Part shown: positions 42,791-51,662 of the stretch, piece after piece
Position numbering within the stretch: the stretch's first letter is position 1
Layout: each line of letters opens with the position of its first letter
Assembly (NCBI RefSeq): GCF_003289945.1
Contig: NZ_QMBP01000002.1
Location: 434,001 to 498,000 of the forward strand
Direction: 5' to 3'
From: Mesorhizobium hawassense
Lineage (GTDB): Bacteria > Pseudomonadota > Alphaproteobacteria > Rhizobiales > Rhizobiaceae
DNA length: 64,000 nucleotides
The notes under the pieces: generated by a model
The model's database searches: none
Seen by the model: only the letters and a program-made list of their open reading frames with translations
Told to the model about the DNA's origin: nothing
Made by a program: the position numbers and the translations under genes

Positions 42791-43390
42791 TCAGTTCGCC
42801 GACAGATCCGCCGTCCTGGCCAGCGCGCTGCCGAAGCCGTTGAGCGAGATGGTGAAGGAGATCGGCTGCGTCGTGTCCGCCGCGATGGCGTTGATCTTCA
42901 GTGTGGTGCCGTTCTGCAGAAGCGGCGTGGTATCGGCATCGAACGCCACCGGCACCAGGCAACCGACCGCCTGGCAGGTGTTGAACTGCAACGTGCCATC
43001 CAGCTTCTTGTCGTCGATCTCGAGCGAGATGCCGTTGGCCAGGGCAAGCCCGAAGGGCAGCGCCAGCGTGCCGGCGGCATCCTGGCCGGTCTTGGTCGTC
43101 AGTTCGATCGCCAGCAGCCGCTGGCCGCTCTGCTTGTTGAACTGCTGATGCGACAGGCTGCAAATCTTGTTGTTGCCGGTGACCTGGCAGTTGACGGTCC
43201 AGTCGCCATGCGTTTCCGACAGCGCCGAGGCGCCGCCCGGCAGTTGCGGCTTGGCCGCCGCGTCGGCCGCCTGAGCGACAGGAGCAGCCACCTTGTCGCC
43301 CTTGTTCTGCGCGGCAACTCCGGCCGCCGGCACAACGGCGATGCAACCGGCCGCCAGCATCGCCGCGGTCAACTTGTACCTTCTTTTCAT
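42791..43390 (-). CDS. Invasion-associated locus B (IalB) family protein
   Basis: A 199-residue exported protein: signal peptide about 1-27 (RRYKLTAAMLAAGCIAVVPA), then an Ala-rich linker and the IalB domain with HGDWTVNCQV, QQFNKQSGQRLLAIEL, LPFGLALANGISLEIDD and CQAVGCLVPVAFD. The paired Cys probably form disulfides. In Bartonella IalB is linked to erythrocyte invasion; in free-living rhizobia the role is unknown, likely envelope related. AGAGGG lies before the start. Confidence 0.88.
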   Translation of the reverse strand: MKRRYKLTAAMLAAGCIAVVPAAGVAAQNKGDKVAAPVAQAADAAAKPQLPGGASALSETHGDWTVNCQVTGNNKICSLSHQQFNKQSGQRLLAIELTTKTGQDAAGTLALPFGLALANGISLEIDDKKLDGTLQFNTCQAVGCLVPVAFDADTTPLLQNGTTLKINAIAADTTQPISFTISLNGFGSALARTADLSAN

Positions 43391-43612
43391 CTAATCCCTC
43401 TTCACCAGCCGGCCAGTCACGCGGACAGGGCGGGCCGCGCGATAGAGCCGCCAAACACTCGCCGCCGTCAAGTGCGATGCTGACGCAAGGGCCAGATTTT
43501 ATTTGGCATGACAATCGGTCAACTAGCGCCTTGGGAAGCGGTGGACGATGGCACATCCGGGCAAACGCCCTATATTATGACGAGGTTCGGTTTTTCATGC
43601 GGGAAGGAAGCG

Positions 43613-43918
43613 ATGTCGCACCTTCACTTGTCGGCGGTTTTGATCAAGGGGGCTATGGTGACCGCCGCCCTTTGGGGGACAGCGTCCTATGCCTCGGCGC
43701 AGGTCGTCATCCCGACGAACCGCAACGCATTGGTGGAGCAGAACCAGCTGCAGCAGTTGCGGAACAGCTTGCAGCGGCAGCAATACCAGCAGCAGCAGCA
43801 ATTGTATCGCGAGCTCGACCGGCAGGCGTCGCCAAAACCCCAGCCGAATGTGCCTGTCTATGACCAGACGTGTCGGATGGAAGCGGTCGGCAACACGATT
43901 TCTCGGGTTTGCCGCTGA
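43613..43918 (+). CDS. Small exported glutamine-rich protein
   Basis: Not recognised. 101 residues, signal peptide about 1-30 (HLSAVLIKGAMVTAALWGTA ending ASA), then a Gln-rich helical stretch (about 40-66, SLQRQQYQQQQQLYRELDRQ) and two Cys near the end. AAGGA lies five bases before ATG 43613; earlier in-frame starts would destroy the signal peptide. Likely periplasmic; the helix may form a coiled coil. Confidence 0.65.
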   Translation: MSHLHLSAVLIKGAMVTAALWGTASYASAQVVIPTNRNALVEQNQLQQLRNSLQRQQYQQQQQLYRELDRQASPKPQPNVPVYDQTCRMEAVGNTISRVCR

Positions 43919-43988
43919 CATTTTGGTTTTTTCGGTTTATTAGCCGACTTACTTGCTGGCAAAATGCCGGATTGCAAGGGCGGTGGTT

Positions 43989-44094
43989 TTAGAGCAATTC
44001 CAGGAAAAGTGTGACACGGTTTTCCGTCAGGAATTGCGTCAAGACAGAAAGATAGAGCGGTTCGCCGTTTCCACGAAACGGTGAGACGCTCTAG
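43989..44094 (+). repeat. Dispersed palindromic repeat family 1, copy C
   Basis: A full copy without the loop insertion of copy A, from TAGAGCAATTCCAGGAAAAG to ACGGTGAGACGCTCTAG. The ends TAGAGC and GCTCTAG are inverted repeats of each other, so the element as a whole is palindromic. It lies between the exported-protein gene and the Nudix gene. Confidence 0.85.
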
Positions 44095-44167
44095 GGTTTG
44101 CAGGGACAGGGTTTTTGCCCGTGCGTCACGGCGTGCGGCAGGGATGCTGCTCTCACCGGAATTTGGG

Positions 44168-44635
44168 ATGGCAACAACCAAGAAGAAAGCAGTTCGCAGG
44201 GCCAAGAAAGGGCAACGGATCCGCCAGGTGGCGGCCATTCCGTTTCGGTTGCGCGAGGATGGCGGCCTCGAAGTGTTGCTGGTCACCTCCCGCACGACGC
44301 GGCGCTTCATCGTGCCCAAGGGCTGGCCGATGAAGGGCAAGAGCGGGCGTAAGGCGGCAACGATCGAAGCCCAGGAAGAGGCGGGCGTTCTCGGCAAGGC
44401 GCTGAAGCAGCCTGCCGGCGGCTATTCCTATTGGAAACGCATGACCAACGGTTTCATCCGCGTGGACGTGGCGGTCTATCTGCTCGAGGTCACCGAGGAG
44501 CTTGCCGACTGGCGGGAAGCCGCGAACCGGCAGCGTGCATGGCTGCCGGCGGCGGACGCCGCCTTGCTCATCGACGAGCCGGAGCTTTCGACGCTGCTAA
44601 GGGATTTGACCATTCCTGCGGCTCCCCCAGCATAG
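44168..44635 (+). CDS. Nudix hydrolase
   Basis: A 155-residue protein with a basic N-terminus (ATTKKKAVRRAKKGQ) and a Nudix domain: FIVPKGWPMKGKS then AATIEAQEEAGVLG, the Nudix helix with the E-x-x-E-E-x-G core (the usual Arg before it is Ile, and the first Glu is not obvious). Closest in style to diphosphoinositol or dinucleoside polyphosphate hydrolases. ATG 44168 gives the family length; the longer frame runs into the repeat. Confidence 0.82.
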   Translation: MATTKKKAVRRAKKGQRIRQVAAIPFRLREDGGLEVLLVTSRTTRRFIVPKGWPMKGKSGRKAATIEAQEEAGVLGKALKQPAGGYSYWKRMTNGFIRVDVAVYLLEVTEELADWREAANRQRAWLPAADAALLIDEPELSTLLRDLTIPAAPPA

Positions 44636-44644
44636 ATAGCCACT

Positions 44645-45484
44645 CTATTCAGTGTCGTTCGGGAAAGGCCGTACCGGCTTGCCGGTATAAGCCCACAGCC
44701 ATTCCCTGGGCAGCGGCCCTTTGTTGCGGTCGCTTTCCTGCGACTGCTCCCATGCGTGCGCCAGGATGCCTACCGACCGCGATAGCACGAACAGGCCGCG
44801 CGTCAACGCCGGGGGAAAACCGAGCTCGCCATAGATGACGGCCGTAGCGCCGTCGATGTTGAGCGGGATCATCTTGCCCTTGCGCGCCGCGACCTCCGCC
44901 TCGATCGCACCGGCAATATCGGCAAACCGCCCGCCGACCACGCCGCGCGCGGCGAATTCCCGCGTCAGCTCGACCAGGCGCGGGGCGCGCGGATCGACCG
45001 GATGGAAGCGATGCCCAAGCCCCGGCACATAGCCTTTCTCCTCGGCGAAGAAACGATCGAGCCGCGTCTTCACTGCTTCCACGAGGGATATGCCGCCATC
45101 TATCGCAGCGGCGATATCGCCATAGAAGGAAAGCGCCTGCTCGCCGGCGCCGCCATGTACGTCGCCCAGCACGTTGATGGCGGATGCCATCGCGTTGTTG
45201 ATGCCGACGCCGCAGGTGGCGGCCATGCGCGCGATCGCTATCGACGGCGCCTGCGGACCGTGGTCGACGGCCGCGCCCAGCGCAATGCCGAGCAGCGCCG
45301 CCTGCTCCTCGCTCGGCAATTCGCCGCGCAGCATCAGCCAGATCATCGCCGGAAAGCTGACGCGGCCGATCAGGTCCCGGATCTCATAGCCGCGCAGTCG
45401 GATGACGCCCGGCCGCATCTCGATGATGGACGTCTGCCACCATTCCTCCGCGCGCTCGCGGCCGGTCTTTTTGTCGCCGCTCAT
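44645..45484 (-). CDS. Citryl-CoA lyase-like protein (citrate synthase superfamily)
   Basis: A 279-residue short citrate-synthase-like enzyme. It has the family motifs NVLGDVHGGAGEQAL (near 125, active-site His region), KGYVPGLGHRFHPVDPRAP (near 165) and NIDGATAVIYGELGFPPAL (near 220, catalytic Asp region with D preserved). Length and partner suggest the lyase that splits citryl-CoA into oxaloacetate and acetyl-CoA. It overlaps the CoA-transferase gene by four bases. A related acyl-CoA as substrate cannot be excluded. Confidence 0.8.
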   Translation of the reverse strand: MSGDKKTGRERAEEWWQTSIIEMRPGVIRLRGYEIRDLIGRVSFPAMIWLMLRGELPSEEQAALLGIALGAAVDHGPQAPSIAIARMAATCGVGINNAMASAINVLGDVHGGAGEQALSFYGDIAAAIDGGISLVEAVKTRLDRFFAEEKGYVPGLGHRFHPVDPRAPRLVELTREFAARGVVGGRFADIAGAIEAEVAARKGKMIPLNIDGATAVIYGELGFPPALTRGLFVLSRSVGILAHAWEQSQESDRNKGPLPREWLWAYTGKPVRPFPNDTE

Positions 45485-46665
45485 GCCCGCGCTCGCGGCT
45501 TGTCGCGGCCGGGCAAGGCAGCGAACACCTCGTCCATATGCTCGCCGAGGCGCGGTGGGGGCGCGGCGGGCATGGGCGCCACCCCGTCGACCATGAAGCC
45601 GCCGCGCACCACCGTCAGCGGCCGGTCCATGCCGGGAACGCCCTCGAATGCGGTCGCCATGCCGCGCTCCGTGACCTGAGGCTCCTCGAGCACCTGCGGG
45701 ATCGTCAGCACCCGTCCCGCCGGCACGCCGGCCCGGTTGAGTTTCTCTTCCCAGATCGCCGCCGAAGTGCCGGCAAGCGCGTCCTCGACCAGCCCCTTCA
45801 GCGCCACCCGGTTCTGCTTGCGTGTCTCGCGCTCGGCAAAGCGTATGTCCGCCGCGAGCTCCGGCCGGCCGATCAGCCCGCAGAGGGTCACGAACTGCTC
45901 CTGCTTGTTGGCCGCGATGTTGAGCAGCCCTTCGCCGGTGCGGAAGGCGCCGGAGGGCGCCGCCGTCATGTTCTCATTGCCCATCGGCTTCGGCTCGACG
46001 CCGGCCGTCAGGTAATTCGACACCGGCCAGCCCAGCGCCGACAGCGTGCATTCGAGCATCGAGACGTCGAGGAAGGCGCCCTCGCCTTTTGTCTTCTGCT
46101 TGACCAGCGCCGCGGCAATGGCGAAAGCGCCGACCAGCCCGCCCAGCGTGTCGGCAACCGGATAGCCGACGCGCAGCGGCGCCGTTTCCGGCGTGCCGGT
46201 GATGCTCATGATCCCCGAGAGACCCTGGATGATCTGGTCATAGGCGGGATTGCCGCGCATCGGCCCGGTCTGGCCGAAGCCGGATATCGCGCAATAGACG
46301 AGGCTCGGCCGGATCTCCTTCAGCTTTTCATGGCCGAGACCGAGGCGTTCCATCACGCCAGGCCGGAAATTCTCGACCAGCGCGTCGGCCGTCGCGACGA
46401 GATCGAGGAACCGCTCACGGTCTTGCGGCTTCTTCAGGTCGAGCACGACCGATCGTTTGCCGGCGTTCTGCGCCAGGAACGATGCCCCCATGCCAGCCTG
46501 GTTGAGCTCCGGCGAGGCGCCGAGCTGGCGCGCGAGGTCGCCTCCCGGCGGCGCCTCGACCTTGATGACGTCGGCGCCGAGCAGCGCCAGCTGGTAGGCG
46601 CAGTAAGGGCCGGCCAGCACATTGGTCAGATCGAGGACGCGTATCCCGGAAAGCAGATCTGTCAT
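45481..46665 (-). CDS. Family III (CaiB/BaiF) CoA-transferase
   Basis: A 394-residue CoA-transferase: GIRVLDLTNVLAGPYCAYQLALLGADVIKVE at the start is the family signature, then FLAQNAGKRSVVLDLK with the region of the catalytic Asp, and VENFRPGVMERLGL. It moves CoA between carboxylic acids. Placed between tctA and the citryl-CoA lyase-like gene, it probably activates the imported tricarboxylate. It lies six bases after the tctA stop. Confidence 0.88.
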   Translation of the reverse strand: MTDLLSGIRVLDLTNVLAGPYCAYQLALLGADVIKVEAPPGGDLARQLGASPELNQAGMGASFLAQNAGKRSVVLDLKKPQDRERFLDLVATADALVENFRPGVMERLGLGHEKLKEIRPSLVYCAISGFGQTGPMRGNPAYDQIIQGLSGIMSITGTPETAPLRVGYPVADTLGGLVGAFAIAAALVKQKTKGEGAFLDVSMLECTLSALGWPVSNYLTAGVEPKPMGNENMTAAPSGAFRTGEGLLNIAANKQEQFVTLCGLIGRPELAADIRFAERETRKQNRVALKGLVEDALAGTSAAIWEEKLNRAGVPAGRVLTIPQVLEEPQVTERGMATAFEGVPGMDRPLTVVRGGFMVDGVAPMPAAPPPRLGEHMDEVFAALPGRDKPRARA

Positions 46666-46671
46666 GACAAC

Positions 46672-48195
46672 TCAGGCATCGCCCGGCACATGCTCCGGCC
46701 CGCGCGTACGCTTATGCTCGATCCAGGCCCAGATATGCGGCCCGACGAGACCGACGAAGGCCAGCGTCAGAAGCGTCAGCGACAGTGGATGCCGGAAGAA
46801 TACCGTCCAGTCGCCGTTCTCGATCGTCATCGCCCGGCGGAACTGCGTCTCGGCGAGCGGCCCGAGGATCATGCCGATGATCACCGGCGCGGTCGGGAAA
46901 TCGAAGCGCCGCATCAGAAAGCCGGCCGCGCCCAGAAGATAGAGGATCGCGAGGTCGATCGGCGACTGCGAGATGCCATAGGTGCCGACGGTGGCGAACA
47001 CCAGGATGCCGGCGTAGAGCTGCGGCGCCGGGATCTTCAAGAGCCGCACCCAAAGCCCGATCAGCGGCAGGTTGAGGACGACCAGGATGACGTTGGCGAT
47101 GAACAGGCTGGCGATCAGCCCCCAAACGAGATTGGCCTGTGCCGTCAACAGCAGCGGACCAGGATTGATGCCGTAACTCTGGAAGGCCGACAGCATGATC
47201 GCGGCGGTCGCCGAGGTCGGCAGGCCGAGGGTGAGCATCGGCACCAGCACGCCGGCGGCCGAAGCGTTGTTGGCGGCTTCCGGTCCGGCGACGCCCTCAA
47301 TGGCGCCCACGGTGCCGAACTCCTCCTTATGCTTCGAAAGCTTCTTCTCGATCGCGTAGGAAAGGAAGGTCGGGATCTCGGCGCCGCCGGCCGGCATCGC
47401 GCCGATCGGGAAGCCGATCGCGGCGCCCCTGAGCCAGGGCTTCCACGAGCGCGCCCATTCGGCCGCCGTCATGTAGAGCGAGCCTTTCAGCGGCACGATC
47501 TCGTCCTTGCCGGCATAGCGGCGCGAAGCCATGTACAGCGTCTCGCCGACCGCGAAGAGGCCGACCGCGACGATGATGACGTCGACACCGTCGAGCAGCT
47601 CGGCCGTGCCGAAGGTGAAGCGCGGCTGTCCAGTCTGCAGGTCGACGCCGATCATGCCGATGACGAAGCCGACGAACAGGCTGGTGAGCCCCCGCACCGA
47701 CGACGAGCCGAGCACCGCCGAGACGGTGATGAAGGCCAGCACCATCAGCGAGAAATATTCCGCCGGCCCGAACTTCAGCGCATATTTGACCACCGTCGGC
47801 GCCAGGAAGGCGACGCCCATCGTGCCGAGCGTGCCGGCGACGAAGGAGCCGATCGCCGAGGTGGCGAGCGCGGCGCCGCCGCGCCCCGAACGCGCCATTC
47901 GGTTGCCTTCGAGCGCGGTGACGATCGTGGCGCTTTCGCCGGGCGTGTTGAGCAAGATCGACGTCGTCGAGCCGCCATACATGGCGCCGTAATAGATGCC
48001 GGCAAACAAAATGAACGAGGCTTCCGGCGCCACCTGGTATGTGATCGGCAAAAGCAGCGCGATGGTCAGCGCCGGGCCGAGGCCGGGCAGCACGCCGATG
48101 GCCGTTCCGAGCGTCGTGCCGACCAGACACCACAACAGGTTGGTCGGCGTGAAAGCGACCGCGAATCCATGCGCGAGATGGCTGAGCGTGTCCAT
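46672..48195 (-). CDS. tctA: Tripartite tricarboxylate transporter, large membrane subunit TctA
   Basis: A 507-residue membrane protein with about 12 helices and the TctA hallmark [21 protein letters not shown] at its start, followed by [19 protein letters not shown] near 70, the conserved Gly-rich segment of the family. It is the main channel of the solute-binding-protein-dependent citrate/tricarboxylate importer. It starts four bases after tctB ends. Confidence 0.94.
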   Translation of the reverse strand: MDTLSHLAHGFAVAFTPTNLLWCLVGTTLGTAIGVLPGLGPALTIALLLPITYQVAPEASFILFAGIYYGAMYGGSTTSILLNTPGESATIVTALEGNRMARSGRGGAALATSAIGSFVAGTLGTMGVAFLAPTVVKYALKFGPAEYFSLMVLAFITVSAVLGSSSVRGLTSLFVGFVIGMIGVDLQTGQPRFTFGTAELLDGVDVIIVAVGLFAVGETLYMASRRYAGKDEIVPLKGSLYMTAAEWARSWKPWLRGAAIGFPIGAMPAGGAEIPTFLSYAIEKKLSKHKEEFGTVGAIEGVAGPEAANNASAAGVLVPMLTLGLPTSATAAIMLSAFQSYGINPGPLLLTAQANLVWGLIASLFIANVILVVLNLPLIGLWVRLLKIPAPQLYAGILVFATVGTYGISQSPIDLAILYLLGAAGFLMRRFDFPTAPVIIGMILGPLAETQFRRAMTIENGDWTVFFRHPLSLTLLTLAFVGLVGPHIWAWIEHKRTRGPEHVPGDA

Positions 48196-48199
48196 CGTC

Positions 48200-48730
48200 T
48201 CAGCCCCTCCCCAACACGGCGCCGATCAGCGCGTTGAGCTGGTTCTCGATCAGGCCGGCGCCGATGTTGACGCCGAGCGCCTTGGCAAAGCCGAAATAGG
48301 CCGCAAGCGCCAGCACCAGGCCAAGCATTGCGTCGCGCAGCGGGTGCCGGCTGCCGAAGCCGAAGCACACCAGCACGAACATGATCACCGAGGCAGCGGT
48401 GAAGCCGAGCGGCTGGATGAGCGCGAGGTTGGCAACGAGGCCCGCCGCGACCAGACCCATCGCCTTCCAATCGGTCGGCGTTTCCTTTTCCTCCTGAGGC
48501 TGCCAGCCGCCGCGCAAAGCCGCGAGGACAAGCAGCAGCGAGAGCACGATCATCCCGGCCATGGTGATGTAGGGGAAGACCGTCGGGCCGACCTTGGAAT
48601 AGAGCGGCGATACCGGGATCGCGAGCGTTTGCCAGGCTACGGCGCCGGCACAGGCGAGAAGCCCGACGCCGGTCAGCAGTTCGGGTAAGGCAAGACGCGG
48701 CGGTGACGCGTGCTGCTCGCTGGTGCTCAT
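48200..48730 (-). CDS. tctB: Tripartite tricarboxylate transporter, small membrane subunit TctB
   Basis: A 176-residue protein with four hydrophobic helices; family features [16 protein letters not shown] and [14 protein letters not shown] at the start and [18 protein letters not shown] near 125. ATG 48730 is chosen, because upstream extension lacks the family pattern. A perfect hairpin (48800-48825) separates it from tctC. Confidence 0.9.
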   Translation of the reverse strand: MSTSEQHASPPRLALPELLTGVGLLACAGAVAWQTLAIPVSPLYSKVGPTVFPYITMAGMIVLSLLLVLAALRGGWQPQEEKETPTDWKAMGLVAAGLVANLALIQPLGFTAASVIMFVLVCFGFGSRHPLRDAMLGLVLALAAYFGFAKALGVNIGAGLIENQLNALIGAVLGRG

Positions 48731-48799
48731 GATCTCCTCCCCGGATGGCCGGCTTGCGGTCGCCGGCATCGCCGCGGTTCATTTCCTGCTTGCATGCTG

Positions 48800-48825
48800 T
48801 CACGGAGGCGGAGCCGCCTCCGTGA
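48800..48825 (-). promoter_or_regulatory. Perfect 12-bp hairpin between tctC and tctB
   Basis: TCACGGAGGCGG (48800-48811) pairs exactly with CCGCCTCCGTGA (48814-48825) around AG (a four-base loop in practice). There is no T run on the minus strand. As at 275-307, it follows the gene of a binding protein and precedes membrane subunits. Confidence 0.7.
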
Positions 48826-48841
48826 TCCGGTGGAAGCGGCC

Positions 48842-49819
48842 TCAGGCGAGGCCGAGATCCTTGAGAATGGCGCCGATGCGGGCCGTGTCCTCGGTGACGA
48901 ACTTGGCGTAGTCGTCGCCGGCAAGCAGGATCGACGTCCAGTTGCGGTTCTTGCACTCGGTCGCCCAGGCGTCGCTCTTGGCCATGGTCTCGACCAGCTT
49001 GATCATCGCCGCCTTGTCGTCGTCGGATACGCCGGGCGGAGCGAAGACGCCGCGCCAGTTGAACAATTCGACATCGATGCCGGCCTCCTTCAGCGTCGGC
49101 GCGTCGATGCCGTCCTGACGCTTGTCGGCCGAGATGGCGAGCAGCCTCAGCGCGCCCGCCTTCACCTGTTCGGAGAACTCGCCATAGCCGGAGATGCCGG
49201 CCGCGACCTGGTTGCCGAGCAGCGCCGACAGCGCCTCACCGCCGCCGGCGAAGGGCACGTAGGAAAGGTTCGCCGCCGGCACGCCGGCCGTCTTGGCGAT
49301 CAGGCCGAACAGGATGTGGTCGGAACCGCCGGCCGAACCGCCGGCGACCGGAACCTTGGTCGGATCCGCCTTAAGCGCGGCAACAAAATCGGCGGCCGTC
49401 TTGAACGGCGATTCCGCCGGCACCACCAGCGCCTCGAACTCACCGGTGAGGCGGGCGATCGGTGTCACCTCGGTGAGGTTGTTGGCCGCCTTGTTGGCGA
49501 TGATGGCGCCGACCATGACCATGCCGGCCACCATCATCGAATTGCCCTTGCCCTTCCACTGATTGACGAATTGCGGCAGGCCGACCGTGCCGCCGGCGCC
49601 GCCGACATTGGTGATCTGCGAGCCCGAGATGAGCTTCTCGGAGCGCAGCACCTGGTCGATCGTGCGCGCCGTCTGGTCCCAGCCGCCGCCGGGCGCCGCC
49701 GGAACGAAAATCTGGATCTGCGGCGCATCCTGCGCCAGGGCGGGCGTGAAATGCAGCGCGGCGAAACCGGCGGCGCCGACCGCGGCCGTGCTCGTCAGGA
49801 ATTTGCGTCTGTTCAGCAT
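48842..49819 (-). CDS. tctC: Tripartite tricarboxylate transporter substrate-binding protein TctC
   Basis: A 325-residue periplasmic protein. NRRKFLTSTAAVGAAGFAAL at the start is a Tat-type signal. The mature part has the TctC motifs IQIFVPAAPGGGWDQTARTI and GGSAGGSDHILFGL. It captures the tricarboxylate for TctAB. GGAGGA lies seven bases before ATG 49819. The promoter region with an operator-like repeat is shared with the divergent iclR-type gene. Confidence 0.92.
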   Translation of the reverse strand: MLNRRKFLTSTAAVGAAGFAALHFTPALAQDAPQIQIFVPAAPGGGWDQTARTIDQVLRSEKLISGSQITNVGGAGGTVGLPQFVNQWKGKGNSMMVAGMVMVGAIIANKAANNLTEVTPIARLTGEFEALVVPAESPFKTAADFVAALKADPTKVPVAGGSAGGSDHILFGLIAKTAGVPAANLSYVPFAGGGEALSALLGNQVAAGISGYGEFSEQVKAGALRLLAISADKRQDGIDAPTLKEAGIDVELFNWRGVFAPPGVSDDDKAAMIKLVETMAKSDAWATECKNRNWTSILLAGDDYAKFVTEDTARIGAILKDLGLA

Positions 49820-49868
49820 GGGGGATTCCTCCAAATCACGACACCTCCTCCAGGTGCCTGCCAAGACG

Positions 49869-49886
49869 AGGCCCGATCACGGGCCT
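49869..49886 (-). promoter_or_regulatory. Hairpin in the tctC leader
   Basis: AGGCCCG-ATCA-CGGGCCT, a perfect 7-bp stem 50 bases before the tctC start. It may be a leader hairpin of the tct mRNA. Confidence 0.45.
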
Positions 49887-49914
49887 TCACGTCGAGTTCA
49901 AGCAAATGTTATCG

Positions 49915-49953
49915 CGTTCTGTCAATAGGAATACCATTTTGCTAGACAGAACG
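49915..49953. promoter_or_regulatory. Putative IclR operator between tctC and the iclR-type gene
   Basis: CGTTCTGTC (49915-49923) and GACAGAACG (49945-49953) are exact inverted repeats 21 bases apart, in the divergent promoter region. IclR proteins bind such sites next to their own gene. Confidence 0.6.
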
Positions 49954-50013
49954 ATCTCTGCCAGACTAAATCCGCATGTCCGGATGGGCGACTGCGATGA
50001 AATCACCCTTGAA

Positions 50014-50766
50014 ATGACCGACACACCTCCCAACTCGGCCCCGGCCGACGGCGTGGCAGCGCTCGACCGCGCCATCGCCATCCTCGATGCCTTCACCACG
50101 GCGGATCGCTCGCTCGGGCTCGCCGAAATCGCCGCCCGCACCGGCCTCTACAAGAGCACGATCCTGCGGCTCGCCAATTCGCTGATGCGCGGACAATTGC
50201 TGGAGCGCCTGGATGACGGGCGCTATCGCATCGGGCCTGCCACCTTCCGCCTCGGCGCACTCTATCAGCGCTCGGTCGTGGCGATGGATATCCTGCTGCC
50301 GATCATGCGCGACCTTTCCGAGCGGAGCTGGGAAAGCGTGGCTTTCTATGTCCGCTCCGGCGACCTGCGCACCTGCCTTTATCGCGTCGAATCCAAGCAT
50401 CCGATCCGTTACACGATCCGCGAGGGCGACGTGCTTCCGCTGCTCGCGGGCTCAGGCGGCCGGGTGCTTGCCGCGTTCTCCGGTCAGGAAGGCGAGCCCT
50501 ACGAGACGATCCGCAAGACCTACAATTACATCTCGATCGGTGACCGTGATCCGCAGACCGCCGGCATATCCGCACCCGTCTTCGGACCGGGGCGGACACT
50601 GCTCGGCGCGCTCACCCTCGCCGGCCCGAGCACACGCGTCGATGCGGCTTTCCTCAAGCGCATGAAACGCCCGCTGCTGGAAGCAGCCGCGCGCGCCACC
50701 CGCGCCTTCGGCGAGGATGCCTTCATGTTGGACGTGGCAGCCCTCAACGCGGACACCTCCAGCTAG
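50014..50766 (+). CDS. IclR family transcriptional regulator
   Basis: A 250-residue regulator: winged helix with LAEIAARTGLYKSTILRLANSL (about 35-56), then the effector-binding GAF-like domain with VESKHPIRYTIREGDVLPL and AGSGGRVLAAFSG. The C-terminus GISAPVFGPGRTLLGALTLAGP is typical. Divergent from tctCBA-CoA-transferase-lyase, so it probably senses the tricarboxylate or its CoA product and controls that operon. ATG 50014 is chosen for family length; ATG 49984 is an alternative. Confidence 0.9.
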   Translation: MTDTPPNSAPADGVAALDRAIAILDAFTTADRSLGLAEIAARTGLYKSTILRLANSLMRGQLLERLDDGRYRIGPATFRLGALYQRSVVAMDILLPIMRDLSERSWESVAFYVRSGDLRTCLYRVESKHPIRYTIREGDVLPLLAGSGGRVLAAFSGQEGEPYETIRKTYNYISIGDRDPQTAGISAPVFGPGRTLLGALTLAGPSTRVDAAFLKRMKRPLLEAAARATRAFGEDAFMLDVAALNADTSS

Positions 50767-50791
50767 GGTCAAACACATTCAAGCTTTCCGC

Positions 50792-50820
50792 TTGACTCAC
50801 ATATATCCCGGTGGTTATAC
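50792..50820 (+). promoter_or_regulatory. Sigma-70-type promoter of the arsR-type operon
   Basis: TTGACT and TTATAC are separated by 17 bases. The start would be near 50827, nine bases before ATG 50836 or 27 before ATG 50854. Confidence 0.6.
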
Positions 50821-50853
50821 GTCAATCAATAGCCAATGAGTTATCGATCTGAG

Positions 50854-51177
50854 ATGCCGGCCACGCACGATATGCTGTTCAGGACGCTTGCCGATCCGAC
50901 GCGGCGCGCCATTTTCGAACGTCTGTGCCGCCAGGGTGAGCAGACGGTCGGAGCCCTCACGGCCGAGGCCGGTGTCTCGCAGCCGGCGGTGTCGAAGCAT
51001 CTTGGCGTGCTCAAGGAGGCTGGGCTGGTGCGCGACCGGCATGAAGGTCGTCAGACCCACTATAGCGCGCAGCTCAAGGCGCTCGCGCCGCTGATGGATT
51101 GGACGCGCGACATGGCGGGGTTTTGGGAAAGCCGGTTCGACGATCTGGAGGATCTGCTTAAAAGGATGGATCAATGA
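50854..51177 (+). CDS. ArsR family transcriptional regulator
   Basis: A 107-residue winged-helix repressor: FRTLADPTRRAIFERL, then VGALTAEAGVSQPAVSKHLGVLKEAGLV and the wing DRHEGRQTHYSA. No metal-binding Cys cluster, so it belongs to the metal-independent members found with SRPBCC proteins. Start choice: ATG 50854 gives the usual N-terminus and a 27-base leader; ATG 50836 is in frame. It overlaps the SRPBCC gene by four bases (ATGA). Confidence 0.88.
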   Translation: MPATHDMLFRTLADPTRRAIFERLCRQGEQTVGALTAEAGVSQPAVSKHLGVLKEAGLVRDRHEGRQTHYSAQLKALAPLMDWTRDMAGFWESRFDDLEDLLKRMDQ

Positions 51178-51584
51178 ATGCAGTGCAGGCCGGAACGCGT
51201 TCCGTCGTCATCGAGCGCGAGATAGCTTTTCCGCCGGAAAAGATCTGGCGCGCACTTACCCAACCGCATCTCATCGAGGAGTGGCTGATGAAGAACGACT
51301 TCAAGCCGGTCGTGGACCATCGCTTCAACATGAGCGCCGAATGGGGAGGCGTCGACTGCCAGGTGCGGACGGTCGAGCCCAACAGGACCCTGTCCTACAG
51401 CTGGGACACAAAAGACCTCGAAAGCGTCGTCACCTGGACGCTCACGCCGACGAGCACGGGCACGCATCTGCGCATGGAACAGGTCGGCTTCCGCGCCGAC
51501 CAGGAGCCGTACTATCGCGGCGCCACAGTGGGCTGGAAGCGCAACATCACGGCCCTGGAGCAGCTGCTTTCGCGGATCGATTGA
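51174..51584 (+). CDS. SRPBCC/AHSA1-domain protein
   Basis: A 136-residue protein of the helix-grip fold: VIEREIAFPPEKIWRALTQP, WGGVDCQVRTVEPNRTLSYSW and WTLTPTSTGTHLRMEQ. The family binds hydrophobic ligands; the ArsR-SRPBCC pair is common and often described as a sensor-effector pair, but no ligand can be named. It is coupled to the arsR-type gene and followed by a VOC protein. Confidence 0.88.
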   Translation: MNAVQAGTRSVVIEREIAFPPEKIWRALTQPHLIEEWLMKNDFKPVVDHRFNMSAEWGGVDCQVRTVEPNRTLSYSWDTKDLESVVTWTLTPTSTGTHLRMEQVGFRADQEPYYRGATVGWKRNITALEQLLSRID

Positions 51585-51662
51585 GGTCCGCCAAAGCTTC
51601 AAACGACAGACATGGTCCTGGCGGCGTTGCAAGCCGCGGGCGTAAGCAATGGAGACACCGAA

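Noticed and set aside
45538..48237. Long open frame antisense to tctA and the CoA-transferase gene
   Set aside because: It crosses two real genes, is Arg/His-rich and has no recognisable domain.
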